40,200 bases of DNA from a virus: the IMG/VR virus record IMGVR_UViG_3300020596_000056, positions 1 to 40,200 of that record, one strand, 5' to 3'. Shown here in pieces: positions 30,073 through 37,227 of the stretch. Position 1 is the first letter of the stretch. Each line of letters starts with the position of its first letter. Below the pieces are notes generated by a model. It was not told the origin of the DNA. It was given only the letters and a program-made list of their open reading frames with translations, and ran no database searches. The position numbers and the translations under genes were made by a program.

Positions 30073-30822
30073 ATGGAAGTATATGTTATATCAAGCGGAC
30101 GAGCTGATAAGCAGACGACTTACAACAGCCTTCCAGCAAGAATACAAGAGAAAGTCAATATCGCCATACCTTCCGCGGAAGCCGCCGATTACGCGGAGTA
30201 TCCCCACGTTCTTGTGCCCGTGATGGGCATCGGCCGGACAAGGCAGTGGCTGGTAGACCAGTGCGCAGACCAAACAATCTGTATGCTGGACGACGACCTT
30301 ACTTTTGCCACACGGCGGGAAGACGACCCCACTAAGTTCTACCCTTCCACAGAGTATGAGATTGAGGCTCTGTTTGCAGACATCGAATTTCAGTTGTCAA
30401 ATTTCGCCCACGTCGGAGTGGCTTCTCGGGAGGGGGGCAACCGGCAAGTGGAAGACTATCGCGGCACCGGGCGCATGTTGCGCGTATTGAGTTACGACGT
30501 TGAGATCTTACGCAGGACGGGAACACGCTACGACAACCTGGAGGTCATGGAAGATTTTGACGTAACTCTGTCCTTGCTCCGAAAGGGCTACCGCAACGCC
30601 ATCGTCAACTACATGGTGCAGAATCAGAATGGCAGCAACCTGAAGGGCGGGTGCAGTCAATACCGCACGAAGGATGTGCAGGAGCGGGCGGCAGCCGCTT
30701 TGGCTTCGCGGCACCCCGGCTTCGTTAAGCTGGTGCAGAAAAACACCAAAGGCGCGGATGGATGGGGCACCCGAACAGACGTCATAATCCAATGGAAGAG
30801 GGCGTATGAAGAATCCCAATGA
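30073..30822 (+). CDS. GT-A glycosyltransferase-like protein, probably a TET/base-modification-associated type
   Basis: 249 residues; AGGAG precedes the ATG just after the terminator. MEVYVISSGR opens a Rossmann-type strand, VPVMGIGRTRQWLVDQC gives a helix, and CMLDDDLTF (70-78) is a DxD-like metal and sugar-nucleotide site. A VMEDFDVTLSLLRKGY segment with Glu-Asp-Phe-Asp resembles the second acidic region of GT-A enzymes. The start pattern and LDDD are those of TET-associated glycosyltransferases (TAGT), which glycosylate modified bases. The next two genes overlap and belong to base modification, so DNA is the probable acceptor. The sugar donor is unknown. Confidence 0.6.
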   Translation: MEVYVISSGRADKQTTYNSLPARIQEKVNIAIPSAEAADYAEYPHVLVPVMGIGRTRQWLVDQCADQTICMLDDDLTFATRREDDPTKFYPSTEYEIEALFADIEFQLSNFAHVGVASREGGNRQVEDYRGTGRMLRVLSYDVEILRRTGTRYDNLEVMEDFDVTLSLLRKGYRNAIVNYMVQNQNGSNLKGGCSQYRTKDVQERAAAALASRHPGFVKLVQKNTKGADGWGTRTDVIIQWKRAYEESQ

Positions 30823-31651
30823 GCAGGTGGCGTATTGGATCACAGAGCGTGAGAAGATCCGTGTGCAGCACGACGAAGGACAGCGCAAGCCGTGGACCGC
30901 AGACACTACTCTGGAGCGCTACCGGTTCTGCAATGTGCGGCGGGAAGATGACAGGGTTACGCGCTGGCTGAAGAAGTATTGGCGCGACCCTAACGAGGGC
31001 CACGAAAATATGACTGCGGCCATGCTCCTCGCCCGCATGGTGAACTGGCCGCCGACCCTCGATTTAATAGGGTTCCCGCTAACGTGGGATCCGCAGCGTA
31101 TAGTTGACGCCATACACGCCTGCATGAGCGAGGGGAAAGCGTGGTCTGCCGCATACGTCGTAACAACCTGCGGAGTGAGTATGGACAAGGCGCTATACGT
31201 TGTCCAGACAGCAGGGCTTGCGGCGGGCAACCCCACGTATACCCCCGCCCCCGCCGACACGCTGGCGGGCTTCTGGACAAGGCTTAAAACTATTCCCGGG
31301 CTAGGGGCGGGCTTTTTGGCGGCGCAAGTTGTGGCAGACTTGAAATATCTCAAACCGCTGAGTGGCGCCGCCGACTGGGGAAATTGGGCTACTCCCGGCC
31401 CTGGAAGTCGCCGAGGAATAAACAGGTATTTCAACCTCGCGTTAGACGCCAAGCTGCCAGCGATCGAGTGGCTTGCTCGCCTGCACCAAGTCCGCTCCGA
31501 GGTAGAAGACCTACTGCCTGCTCATCTCCGGGACATCCACGCGCAAGACTGGCAGAACGTAATGTGCGAATGGGATAAATACCAGCGGACTGTCCTGGGG
31601 GAAGGTCGGCCCCGCAGTAACTACCGCCCGGAGACCGCATATGAAATCTGA
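30806..31651 (+). CDS. Base hypermodification protein, HMUDK-helical / aGPT-pyrophosphorylase type
   Basis: 281 residues; overlaps the glycosyltransferase by 17 bases with GAGGG before the ATG. A WITEREKIRV start, PWTADTTLERYRFCNVRRED (29-48) and DRVTRW, then a HhH-like IPGLGAGFLAAQVVADL (163-179), DW at 190-191 and GPGSRRGINR (198-207) are the signature of the 5-hmdU DNA kinase helical domain / alpha-glutamyl-putrescinyl-thymine pyrophosphorylase group. These act on pyrophosphorylated 5-hydroxymethyl-dU in DNA or are fused to the kinase. There is no P-loop domain attached here. So the step it catalyses in this phage is open. Confidence 0.7.
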   Translation: MKNPNEQVAYWITEREKIRVQHDEGQRKPWTADTTLERYRFCNVRREDDRVTRWLKKYWRDPNEGHENMTAAMLLARMVNWPPTLDLIGFPLTWDPQRIVDAIHACMSEGKAWSAAYVVTTCGVSMDKALYVVQTAGLAAGNPTYTPAPADTLAGFWTRLKTIPGLGAGFLAAQVVADLKYLKPLSGAADWGNWATPGPGSRRGINRYFNLALDAKLPAIEWLARLHQVRSEVEDLLPAHLRDIHAQDWQNVMCEWDKYQRTVLGEGRPRSNYRPETAYEI

Positions 31652-31823
31652 GCTTCTGGCCATTAGGAATCGGCTGCACATCCGGAATGTAAACCGAGAC
31701 GGCCGCTGTGATTGTTTGGTAGTTTGGGAGGACGGGGAATGGAAGGTGGAGATATTCGCCAGTGAAGCACACGCTCATAAATTCGCAGATGAGCACAAAA
31801 TGGAGGTCGTGAATCATGCATAG
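31641..31823 (+). CDS. Small protein inside the modification cassette
   Basis: 60 residues, overlapping both neighbours by a few bases (11 with the preceding gene, 8 with the following one). SELLAIRNRLHIRNVNRDGRCDCLVVWEDG and a short VEIFASEAHAHKFADEHK helix (quoted here in parts: RNRLHIRNVNRDGRC, EIFASEAHAHKF). A CDC pair. A small mixed alpha/beta protein, perhaps a regulatory subunit; no family recognised. Confidence 0.55.
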   Translation: MKSELLAIRNRLHIRNVNRDGRCDCLVVWEDGEWKVEIFASEAHAHKFADEHKMEVVNHA

Positions 31824-32820
31824 CTTAGTCGCACGTAATGTGAACGATGCCTATTACGAGGGCATGTGGTATATGTATCTGATGGGCAAGGAGCAGAGCA
31901 GCCGGGGCGGGGATGTCCGAACTGTTCCGCACCCGGTAGTCACTCAGTATGAAAAGCCGTGGGAGCGGGTGCTGTTCAACGGACCCCGAAGGCCCAACCC
32001 CTTCTTCCACCTTATGGAGTCGATGTGGATGTTGGCGGGGCGGCAGAATGTAAGCTGGCTCTTGAAGTATAATTCGCGAATGCAAGACTTCGCAGACCAC
32101 GGAGTCCTTCGCGGAGCTTACGGTTACCGATGGCGAAAGCATTGGATAGAAGAAAGCGGGGACTCCTTCGACCAGATACGTATGGCCATTGAGATGCTCA
32201 AAGCCTCAAGCACTACGCGGCAAGCAGTGATCGCAATGTGGGACCCCGGCATAGACCTCGGCACTGACAACAAAGACGTCCCCTGCAATACGCACATCTA
32301 TTTCCGTGTGGTGAACAAGAAGCTGGAGATGACGTTGATGTGCCGCAGCAATGATATCGTATGGGGCGCGTATGGGGCGAACGCTGTCCACTTCAGTTTC
32401 CTCCACGAGCTTGTTGCGCTAGGGGCGGGCTATCCGCAGGGCAAGATGTATCAGTTCAGCAACAACTGGCACATCTATCGGCGGCACTGGTATCTGCTAC
32501 AGGAAAAGGAATACGAGGGCAACCCTTACGAAACGCACGACCATCCCTTTGTGCCGCTAATCCGGCCCGGAACAGCCGAGACCTACCAGGACGTATTGCG
32601 GGATGCAGAGGATTTCACAGGCGCGCTGTTCCTCTGGGAGCATGTCTTCCGCACACGGTTCTTTACTGACGTCGTGCTCCCTATGCGCAAGGCATGGGAG
32701 GCCCACAAAGCCGGAAACGACCACGCCGCCCTAGTAGCGTTAGGAGAGACCTACCCCTGCGACTGGACAGACGCAGGGGAAATCTGGATTAAGGAGAGCA
32801 TCGATGGCAAAAGCGAATGA
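31816..32820 (+). CDS. Thymidylate synthase family, probable dUMP hydroxymethylase
   Basis: 334 residues; overlaps the preceding stop. Thymidylate-synthase/hydroxymethylase signatures: NPFFHLMESMWMLAG (61-75), YGYRWR (102-107), catalytic VPCNTH with Cys157, CRSNDIVWGAYGAN (176-189) and HIYRRHW. Asn189 in the GAYGAN motif lines up with the Asn of TS that reads the uracil ring, which favours dUMP over dCMP. The residue after the catalytic Cys is Asn, where TS has His. Phage enzymes with RSND..WGAYGAN are usually hydroxymethylases. It would make 5-hydroxymethyl-dUMP for the two modifying proteins. Confidence 0.7.
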   Translation: MHSLVARNVNDAYYEGMWYMYLMGKEQSSRGGDVRTVPHPVVTQYEKPWERVLFNGPRRPNPFFHLMESMWMLAGRQNVSWLLKYNSRMQDFADHGVLRGAYGYRWRKHWIEESGDSFDQIRMAIEMLKASSTTRQAVIAMWDPGIDLGTDNKDVPCNTHIYFRVVNKKLEMTLMCRSNDIVWGAYGANAVHFSFLHELVALGAGYPQGKMYQFSNNWHIYRRHWYLLQEKEYEGNPYETHDHPFVPLIRPGTAETYQDVLRDAEDFTGALFLWEHVFRTRFFTDVVLPMRKAWEAHKAGNDHAALVALGETYPCDWTDAGEIWIKESIDGKSE

Positions 32821-33124
32821 CATGCAGGTCGGCGGGCAGCACTATCGGGGCGTGAAGATTCAACATTGGGACATTGTGGACATGCACAGACTCGACTACT
32901 TCCAGGGTCAAATCACGAAGTATGTGATGCGGTGGAGAGACAAGGGCGGGATGCAGGACTTACTGAAAGCACAGCACTTCCTGGCAAAGTATATTGAACT
33001 GCAAAAGGAGGGCGACACCCCCTGCGGTGCTGAGAGCGGCGCTGAGCCGGGGAGGGGATATGTCGACCAAGATGCAGAACCTGCAGTTGCACGTCCGGTG
33101 CGGGCGGGTATAATAAAGCTTTAG
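32804..33124 (+). CDS. DUF3310-type protein (SaV-like)
   Basis: 106 residues; AAGGAG and a 17-base overlap with the synthase gene. The core VGGQHYRGVKIQHWDIV and YVMRWRDKGG.QDLLKAQHFLAKYIEL is the DUF3310 pattern found next to nucleotide-metabolism and ligase genes. Function is unproven in the family (sometimes called nucleotide kinase). The C-terminal 36 residues are Ala/Gly-rich and hold the promoter at 33087-33114. Confidence 0.75.
   Translation: MAKANDMQVGGQHYRGVKIQHWDIVDMHRLDYFQGQITKYVMRWRDKGGMQDLLKAQHFLAKYIELQKEGDTPCGAESGAEPGRGYVDQDAEPAVARPVRAGIIKL
33087..33114 (+). promoter_or_regulatory. Putative promoter for the ligase operon leader
   Basis: TTGCAC, 16-base spacer, perfect TATAAT (33109-33114). 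It starts inside the DUF3310 gene and reads into the structured leader. Confidence 0.55.
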
Positions 33125-33250
33125 CGCTCTGGCAAGTGGGCCTTGCCCGGCCCTGAAGATGGCTTAGGTTTGCGACTCTGCCCAACTCCTCAAGAGTCGC
33201 AGTGCGCTTAGGACTTGCATTGTAGGGAGCAGGGTGCCATCTCTCCCTAC
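33123..33250 (+). ncRNA. Candidate structured RNA leader
   Basis: After the promoter at 33109, three foldable parts: AGCGC (33123-33127) pairs with GCGCT (33204-33208), enclosing GGCAAG-CTTGCC (33131-33147, with an alternative GGGCC-GGCCC at 33138-33153) and GCGACTCT-AGAGTCGC (33172-33200, 8 bp, 13-base loop). A second 8-bp stem with a 13-base loop, GTAGGGAG-CTCCCTAC, lies at 33222-33250. The 149-base space has no coding frame. It could be a leader of the ligase unit or a small RNA. Confidence 0.45.
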
Positions 33251-33273
33251 TACTTTCTTTAAGGAGCAAGACA

Positions 33274-33396
33274 ATGGTGATACTTCGGATTGCCGCCGCC
33301 TTTGTAGATGACTTAACCCGGATTGCGCTAGGCGCTATTTGGAGGGTAGCCTTCCTTGCACTCATATTCTTACCAATCTGGTGGAGCGCACTATGA
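33274..33396 (+). CDS. 40-residue membrane peptide
   Basis: AAGGAG precedes the ATG. MVILRIAAAFVDDLTRIALG then AIWRVAFLALIFLPIWWSAL: one clear membrane segment in the C-terminal half. ATGA overlap with the ligase gene. Too short for a family. Confidence 0.55.
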   Translation: MVILRIAAAFVDDLTRIALGAIWRVAFLALIFLPIWWSAL

Positions 33397-34280
33397 CATT
33401 CCGTCCAATGCTGGCCTGCAAGACCCCGTCCGACCTGTCGCAGCTCACATACCCCATGCTGTCCAGCTACAAGCTAGACGGAATACGGGCTTTCATGTGG
33501 GAGGGCCGTATGATGAGCCGCAGCATGAAGCTGCTGCCGAACCAGAAAATGCAGAACTGGTTCCAAGCGCGGCCCGGGCTGGAGGGATTCGACGGGGAGC
33601 TGATTGTTGGCCCACACGATAACTCTGTTTACCGCCGCACGATGAGTGCTATTATGTCCATTGACGGCAACCCAATGGAGGATTTGACGTGGTATGTGTT
33701 TGACACCGTGGGCATAGACAAACAGTTCGCCATACGGATCAACACTTGCCGCGAAATAATAGGGCAGCATGACGTTGTAAAAGTCTTGGCCCACAAAGTC
33801 GTACATAGCCCGGATGACGTGCTTGCGCACCACGCCGAAGCCATAGCCACGGGACATGAGGGGCTAGTCCTCCGCGCCCCCGACGAGTTTTATAAGCGGG
33901 GCCGGAGCACCATGCGCGAACAGGGCATGGTGAAGATCAAGATGTTTGAGGACAGCGAAGCTGAAATACTCGGCATGGTTGAACTCATGCACAACAATAA
34001 CGAAGCCGTTGAGAATGAACTTGGGCTGACCAAGCGTAGCAGCCACAAAGAGAATAAGCGGCCCGCAGGGATCTTAGGCGCCTTGCAGGTGCGCGACTTG
34101 AAGACTGGGGTGGAGTTTGAAATAGGCACCGGCTTCACGGATACTATGCGCTATAATTACTGGAACGGCGTAGACGATATGAAGGGGCTTATAGTCAAGT
34201 ATAAGTTCTTCCCTGTGGGCGTAAAGGACAAGCCCCGGCATCCTGTCTTTTTGGGCTTCCGTGCGGCAATTGACCGCTAG
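33393..34280 (+). CDS. ATP-dependent DNA ligase
   Basis: 295 residues from the ATG that overlaps the preceding stop (ATGA); the earlier open frame is a shadow. Motif I YKLDGIR with Lys27, motif III FDGEL (66-70), motif IV EGLVLRAP, motif V MVKIK, and a C-terminal OB-fold with GALQVRDLKTGVEFEIGTGF. Size is that of small phage ligases. It seals nicks in replication and recombination. Confidence 0.9.
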   Translation: MTFRPMLACKTPSDLSQLTYPMLSSYKLDGIRAFMWEGRMMSRSMKLLPNQKMQNWFQARPGLEGFDGELIVGPHDNSVYRRTMSAIMSIDGNPMEDLTWYVFDTVGIDKQFAIRINTCREIIGQHDVVKVLAHKVVHSPDDVLAHHAEAIATGHEGLVLRAPDEFYKRGRSTMREQGMVKIKMFEDSEAEILGMVELMHNNNEAVENELGLTKRSSHKENKRPAGILGALQVRDLKTGVEFEIGTGFTDTMRYNYWNGVDDMKGLIVKYKFFPVGVKDKPRHPVFLGFRAAIDR

Positions 34281-34416
34281 GGCGGTATACGCCTCTAACA
34301 AGGGGCTAAACGGGCATATCGGGGGCTACCAGACAAGTCCTAACGCCATCAAACAGGGCCGGTAATACCCTACCCCATGCCAAAACAGGGCACATTAGGA
34401 CAACTAGGAGAATAGC

Positions 34417-34569
34417 ATGACGCGCATCAAAGATTTGCTGGTGGTAGAGGAAGAAGACTACAAAGATGATCGCAGAGAATTATTCTGGTGGGGCTTCTTT
34501 GCAGGCTTCCTAACCGCCGTAGCGGGCGGGCTGACTATGAACTACGTGTTCAGCCTTCTTTGGTCCTGA
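34417..34569 (+). CDS. 50-residue single-span membrane protein at the end of the plus-strand block
   Basis: AGGAG precedes the ATG. Acidic N-terminus (LLVVEEEDYKDD) and one membrane segment (WWGFFAGFLTAVAGGLTM). The last gene on this strand; it overlaps the stop of the convergent minus-strand gene by about 20 bases. The 136-base space before it has palindrome GGCGTATAC-like elements but no gene. Confidence 0.55.
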   Translation: MTRIKDLLVVEEEDYKDDRRELFWWGFFAGFLTAVAGGLTMNYVFSLLWS

Positions 34570-34861
34570 GAAGTTGCACCAGAATTTGCTGGTTCTTTAA
34601 CTCCTTCTGCCGCTGGTCATCTGGCGGGAAGTGCCAATTAAGATCGTCGCTGCCCGGTGCTGGATAAGACCGCATCTTAAAGGCAGGGACGTTCGGCACA
34701 CTTCCGGGAAGTTTATTCTCCTTGACCTGATCGCGCTGTTCCCAAGAGGGCAAAGGCGTTAGAATGCCCGCTTTCTCTAGCGGGTCACGTATGGCCGGAA
34801 TAAGGTGGCGGTCGGTATAGAGCGACTTCGCCCGCACCCATGCTTCCCGCAAGCGGCTCAT
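34550..34861 (-). CDS. Last late protein, unknown function
   Basis: 103 residues, ATGA overlap with the holin-like gene. Mixed charge with WVRAKSLYTDRHLIPAIRDP and a Pro/Asp-rich YPAPGSDDLNWHFPPDD middle, ending in a helix (QKELKNQQILVQLL). Last gene of the lysis side; might be a virion or packaging-related protein. Not recognised. Confidence 0.5.
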   Translation of the reverse strand: MSRLREAWVRAKSLYTDRHLIPAIRDPLEKAGILTPLPSWEQRDQVKENKLPGSVPNVPAFKMRSYPAPGSDDLNWHFPPDDQRQKELKNQQILVQLLRTKEG

Positions 34862-35379
34862 TTAGTTCCTTCTGCGTTCTGCATAAAGTCTTTTGACTTG
34901 CTCCCTGAACTGGAGCCGAACCAGAAGTTCATGATCTGTATCTGCGCCGCAGTCATTACACCAAGCAACGGGAGCAGCATATCCTTGTTTTGCAGGGGAA
35001 TGATCACGGTGCCAGACAGGAGCTGATACAGCAGCGTGAAATAGCCTGTCGTATAGATCACGGACAGCAGAATCTGCGGCCACATATTAACCTTGGCCAG
35101 TTCCCGGGCGCTGGATCTGTCCTTGAATTCCAGTTCCGAATATTTGAAGCCCCGCTCCTGCTCGTCGTTCTGATACGCCAGCTCAAGCTTTTTGATCTCG
35201 GCCAGTTGATCGGGCGTTATCTTGCCGTCCTCGAAAGCCTTGCTGAGCTGCGCCGTGGTCGCGCCGTCAATCCCTATGATCTTTCCGATTGCGGCCACCG
35301 CGACGCCGCCCAATGGACCAAGAAAGGCGCTGGCGACCGTTGGGGCCAGCGTTTGCAATAGGTCGAGAAAGCCGTTCAT
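34858..35379 (-). CDS. Holin-like 3-segment membrane protein
   Basis: 173 residues from the ATG with GGAG; a longer frame is a shadow. Three hydrophobic parts: about 12-34 (PTVASAFLGPLGGVAVAAIG), 100-122 (WPQILLSVIYTTGYFTLLYQ) and 134-154 (MLLPLLGVMTAAQIQIMNFW). A charged helical linker with a DRSSARELAKV motif lies between, common in 3TM phage holins. One base after the endopeptidase stop (TAATATG). It would make the membrane lesion in lysis. Confidence 0.65.
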   Translation of the reverse strand: MNGFLDLLQTLAPTVASAFLGPLGGVAVAAIGKIIGIDGATTAQLSKAFEDGKITPDQLAEIKKLELAYQNDEQERGFKYSELEFKDRSSARELAKVNMWPQILLSVIYTTGYFTLLYQLLSGTVIIPLQNKDMLLPLLGVMTAAQIQIMNFWFGSSSGSKSKDFMQNAEGTK

Positions 35380-35380
35380 A

Positions 35381-35767
35381 TTAGTAGCTCCAGATAAAAG
35401 GGCGGGGGCTGGTCGGGGAGTTCGGCAGGTCGTCCAAGTGGATGAAGCGGCCACTGCCTTTTTGCGACACACCGATGCCAGTGAAGAATCTAACATCAAA
35501 CCCGGTCGCAACAGCACAAGCGAGGAGTTGATAAGCCTGCAAGCCTCGGACTCCTATGTCGATGGCCCTGCCAGTGGTATGCGGCCCAGTGAGTCCTGTG
35601 CTAGACACCTTTGCGTTATACTCCGGACAGCGGGCGGCGCTGTTCACCGGCAGGGCGAAGCCTAGCGACACGCGCAGCTTCTCAATCTTGTCCATGAAGT
35701 CCTGCTGTGGCAGCATCCCGCAGCCGCACTTGCAGGCCAGTTCAGCGTTTGTGAAGTGTGGTGTCAT
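35381..35767 (-). CDS. M15-type peptidase endolysin
   Basis: 128 residues, ATGA overlap with the small membrane protein. Peptidase M15 signature: NSAARCPEYNA (42-52), TGPHTTGRAIDI with His63 and Asp70, and a late GSGRFIHLDD with His110, the three zinc ligands. CKCGCG near the N-terminus. Cuts peptidoglycan stem peptides. No signal peptide, so it needs the holin to leave the cytoplasm. Confidence 0.85.
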   Translation of the reverse strand: MTPHFTNAELACKCGCGMLPQQDFMDKIEKLRVSLGFALPVNSAARCPEYNAKVSSTGLTGPHTTGRAIDIGVRGLQAYQLLACAVATGFDVRFFTGIGVSQKGSGRFIHLDDLPNSPTSPRPFIWSY

Positions 35768-36018
35768 TTGTCCACCTTTTTGTCCAGCTTATCTTCGATG
35801 CGCTGACAGACTTTAAAAATTGCAGCTAAGTCTTTCTCGACGTCAACGCGCTTGACATACTCCCCCGCCACCAGGACTTCCATGTCTTGTATTTTACTTG
35901 CCAGCACCATGTCTGCCTCCTGTAGTTGCTCCATGGAGCCTTTTAGTCCAGTAAGAACCCACACCATAAGAAATCCAGCGATGGCCCCTACGATGTTGAA
36001 AGCGGTTTGCATATCCAT
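35764..36018 (-). CDS. Small membrane-anchored coiled-coil protein of the lysis cassette
   Basis: 84 residues; AAAGGA before the ATG. One N-terminal membrane segment (TAFNIVGAIAGFLMVWVLTG) and a charged helical rest ending in DKLDKKVDK. Genes of this shape sit beside phage lysozymes; a spanin-like or lysis-regulating role is possible but unproven. Confidence 0.55.
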   Translation of the reverse strand: MDMQTAFNIVGAIAGFLMVWVLTGLKGSMEQLQEADMVLASKIQDMEVLVAGEYVKRVDVEKDLAAIFKVCQRIEDKLDKKVDK

Positions 36019-36052
36019 TTTTAAAGTCCTTTTATTTGCGCTACGGGATGCT

Positions 36053-37219
36053 TCAAGTTTTGATGATCTTCAGCACCACAGCGGATGGCTGCATGTTATT
36101 GTGGGAGCCTCCGCCGCCAGCGGCTGCGGTGTTGCCCTGGTCGTAATTGGCCCCGCCCGCGCCAGCGGTGCCGACGGTATTCGTTAGAACCGCGCCGTGG
36201 ACGTGGCTAGGGATTTCCGCAGTCGTCAGTGTGTGAGTCTCTGCACCACCAGTATTGCCGACTGCATTGCCGAGTGTGGCTGTCCCAGTCCCGGCAGAGC
36301 CGACTGCAACCCGCCGACGAAAATCAGGTAACCCGAATGTCGTGGAGCCATCCCCAATGCCCCATGTCGTACTTATTGCCGTGAACAACGCGGCATACGT
36401 TGCGCGGCTTACATTTGAACCATCGCAGCCGAGATATCCAGTAGGCGCGGCAGTGCCGCCAAAATCAAGAATCGCGCCTGCCGGAATCCCACCCTGTGCC
36501 GCAGTCAGCGGAGTAGTCAGCCCACCAAGCGACGTGATGTCCAAGTTCGCGCCCGCCTTCGCCATGCCGGACGCTCGCAGATAGGCCACACATCGCACGA
36601 CGCCCGCAGCATAGCCCTGGAATATCGCGTAGTCGCCCGCCGCAGTCGTGATGTTCGCAGCCCCCGGCAGAATAAGGGAGGCGCCATGCGTCAGGATCAG
36701 TATGCCCGTAAATCTCACGAGTCGCTGCGTTCCTTCTGCTAACGTTATCGCTGTCTGCGTAGTCGTGCCGGTCACATCCACGGTGTTGCCAGTCGCAGTC
36801 GTTAAGTTCAGAGTGCCTGCGCCTGTTGCCGATGCGATATCCGCGCCGTTTTTGGAGTTGAATAAAGTCCCCGCAGTAATCGCAGTAGACGCTGAAAACG
36901 CACCTGTCAGCGCCACAGCCGCAGCGGTGAACTTGAGCAACTCTACGCCAGCCAGCCCAAAGCGAATATCTCCCGCCCCCGCGCGATACCAGCCAGTAGC
37001 GACCTCGTCTGCCCAAGTCACACCGGGCGCTGCCAGCGTCCCTGCGAACGCTTTCAGTGCAGCGCTCATCCCGCCTTTGCCAGAGCGGGAAAGGCTGTCC
37101 TGCATCGCCACAGCGAGATCGTCCAGTGTGGCATTCGCCCACCCTGCCTCGATCAAGTCGTTAACGACAACAGGGTTTCCTGCCGCTAGGGTGTAAACTC
37201 CGTTCGAATCACGCGACAT
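36053..37219 (-). CDS. Tail fibre with phage collar domain
   Basis: 388 residues; AGGAG precedes the ATG. N-terminus SRDSNGVYTLAAGNPV is typical of tail-fibre attachment ends, the middle is Ala/Thr/Gly-rich fibre, and residues about 245-300 have the tail collar pattern (AAPTGYLGCDGSNVSRATYA then GIGDGSTTFGLPDFRRRVAVG). The end SHNNMQPSAVVLKIIKT is the usual C-terminus of that domain. Probable host-binding protein. Confidence 0.8.
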   Translation of the reverse strand: MSRDSNGVYTLAAGNPVVVNDLIEAGWANATLDDLAVAMQDSLSRSGKGGMSAALKAFAGTLAAPGVTWADEVATGWYRAGAGDIRFGLAGVELLKFTAAAVALTGAFSASTAITAGTLFNSKNGADIASATGAGTLNLTTATGNTVDVTGTTTQTAITLAEGTQRLVRFTGILILTHGASLILPGAANITTAAGDYAIFQGYAAGVVRCVAYLRASGMAKAGANLDITSLGGLTTPLTAAQGGIPAGAILDFGGTAAPTGYLGCDGSNVSRATYAALFTAISTTWGIGDGSTTFGLPDFRRRVAVGSAGTGTATLGNAVGNTGGAETHTLTTAEIPSHVHGAVLTNTVGTAGAGGANYDQGNTAAAGGGGSHNNMQPSAVVLKIIKT

Positions 37220-37227
37220 AATAGCTC

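Noticed and set aside
33123-33250. tRNA gene
   Set aside because: The hairpins do not form an anticodon or T arm with the conserved TTC, and the loops are 13 bases long.
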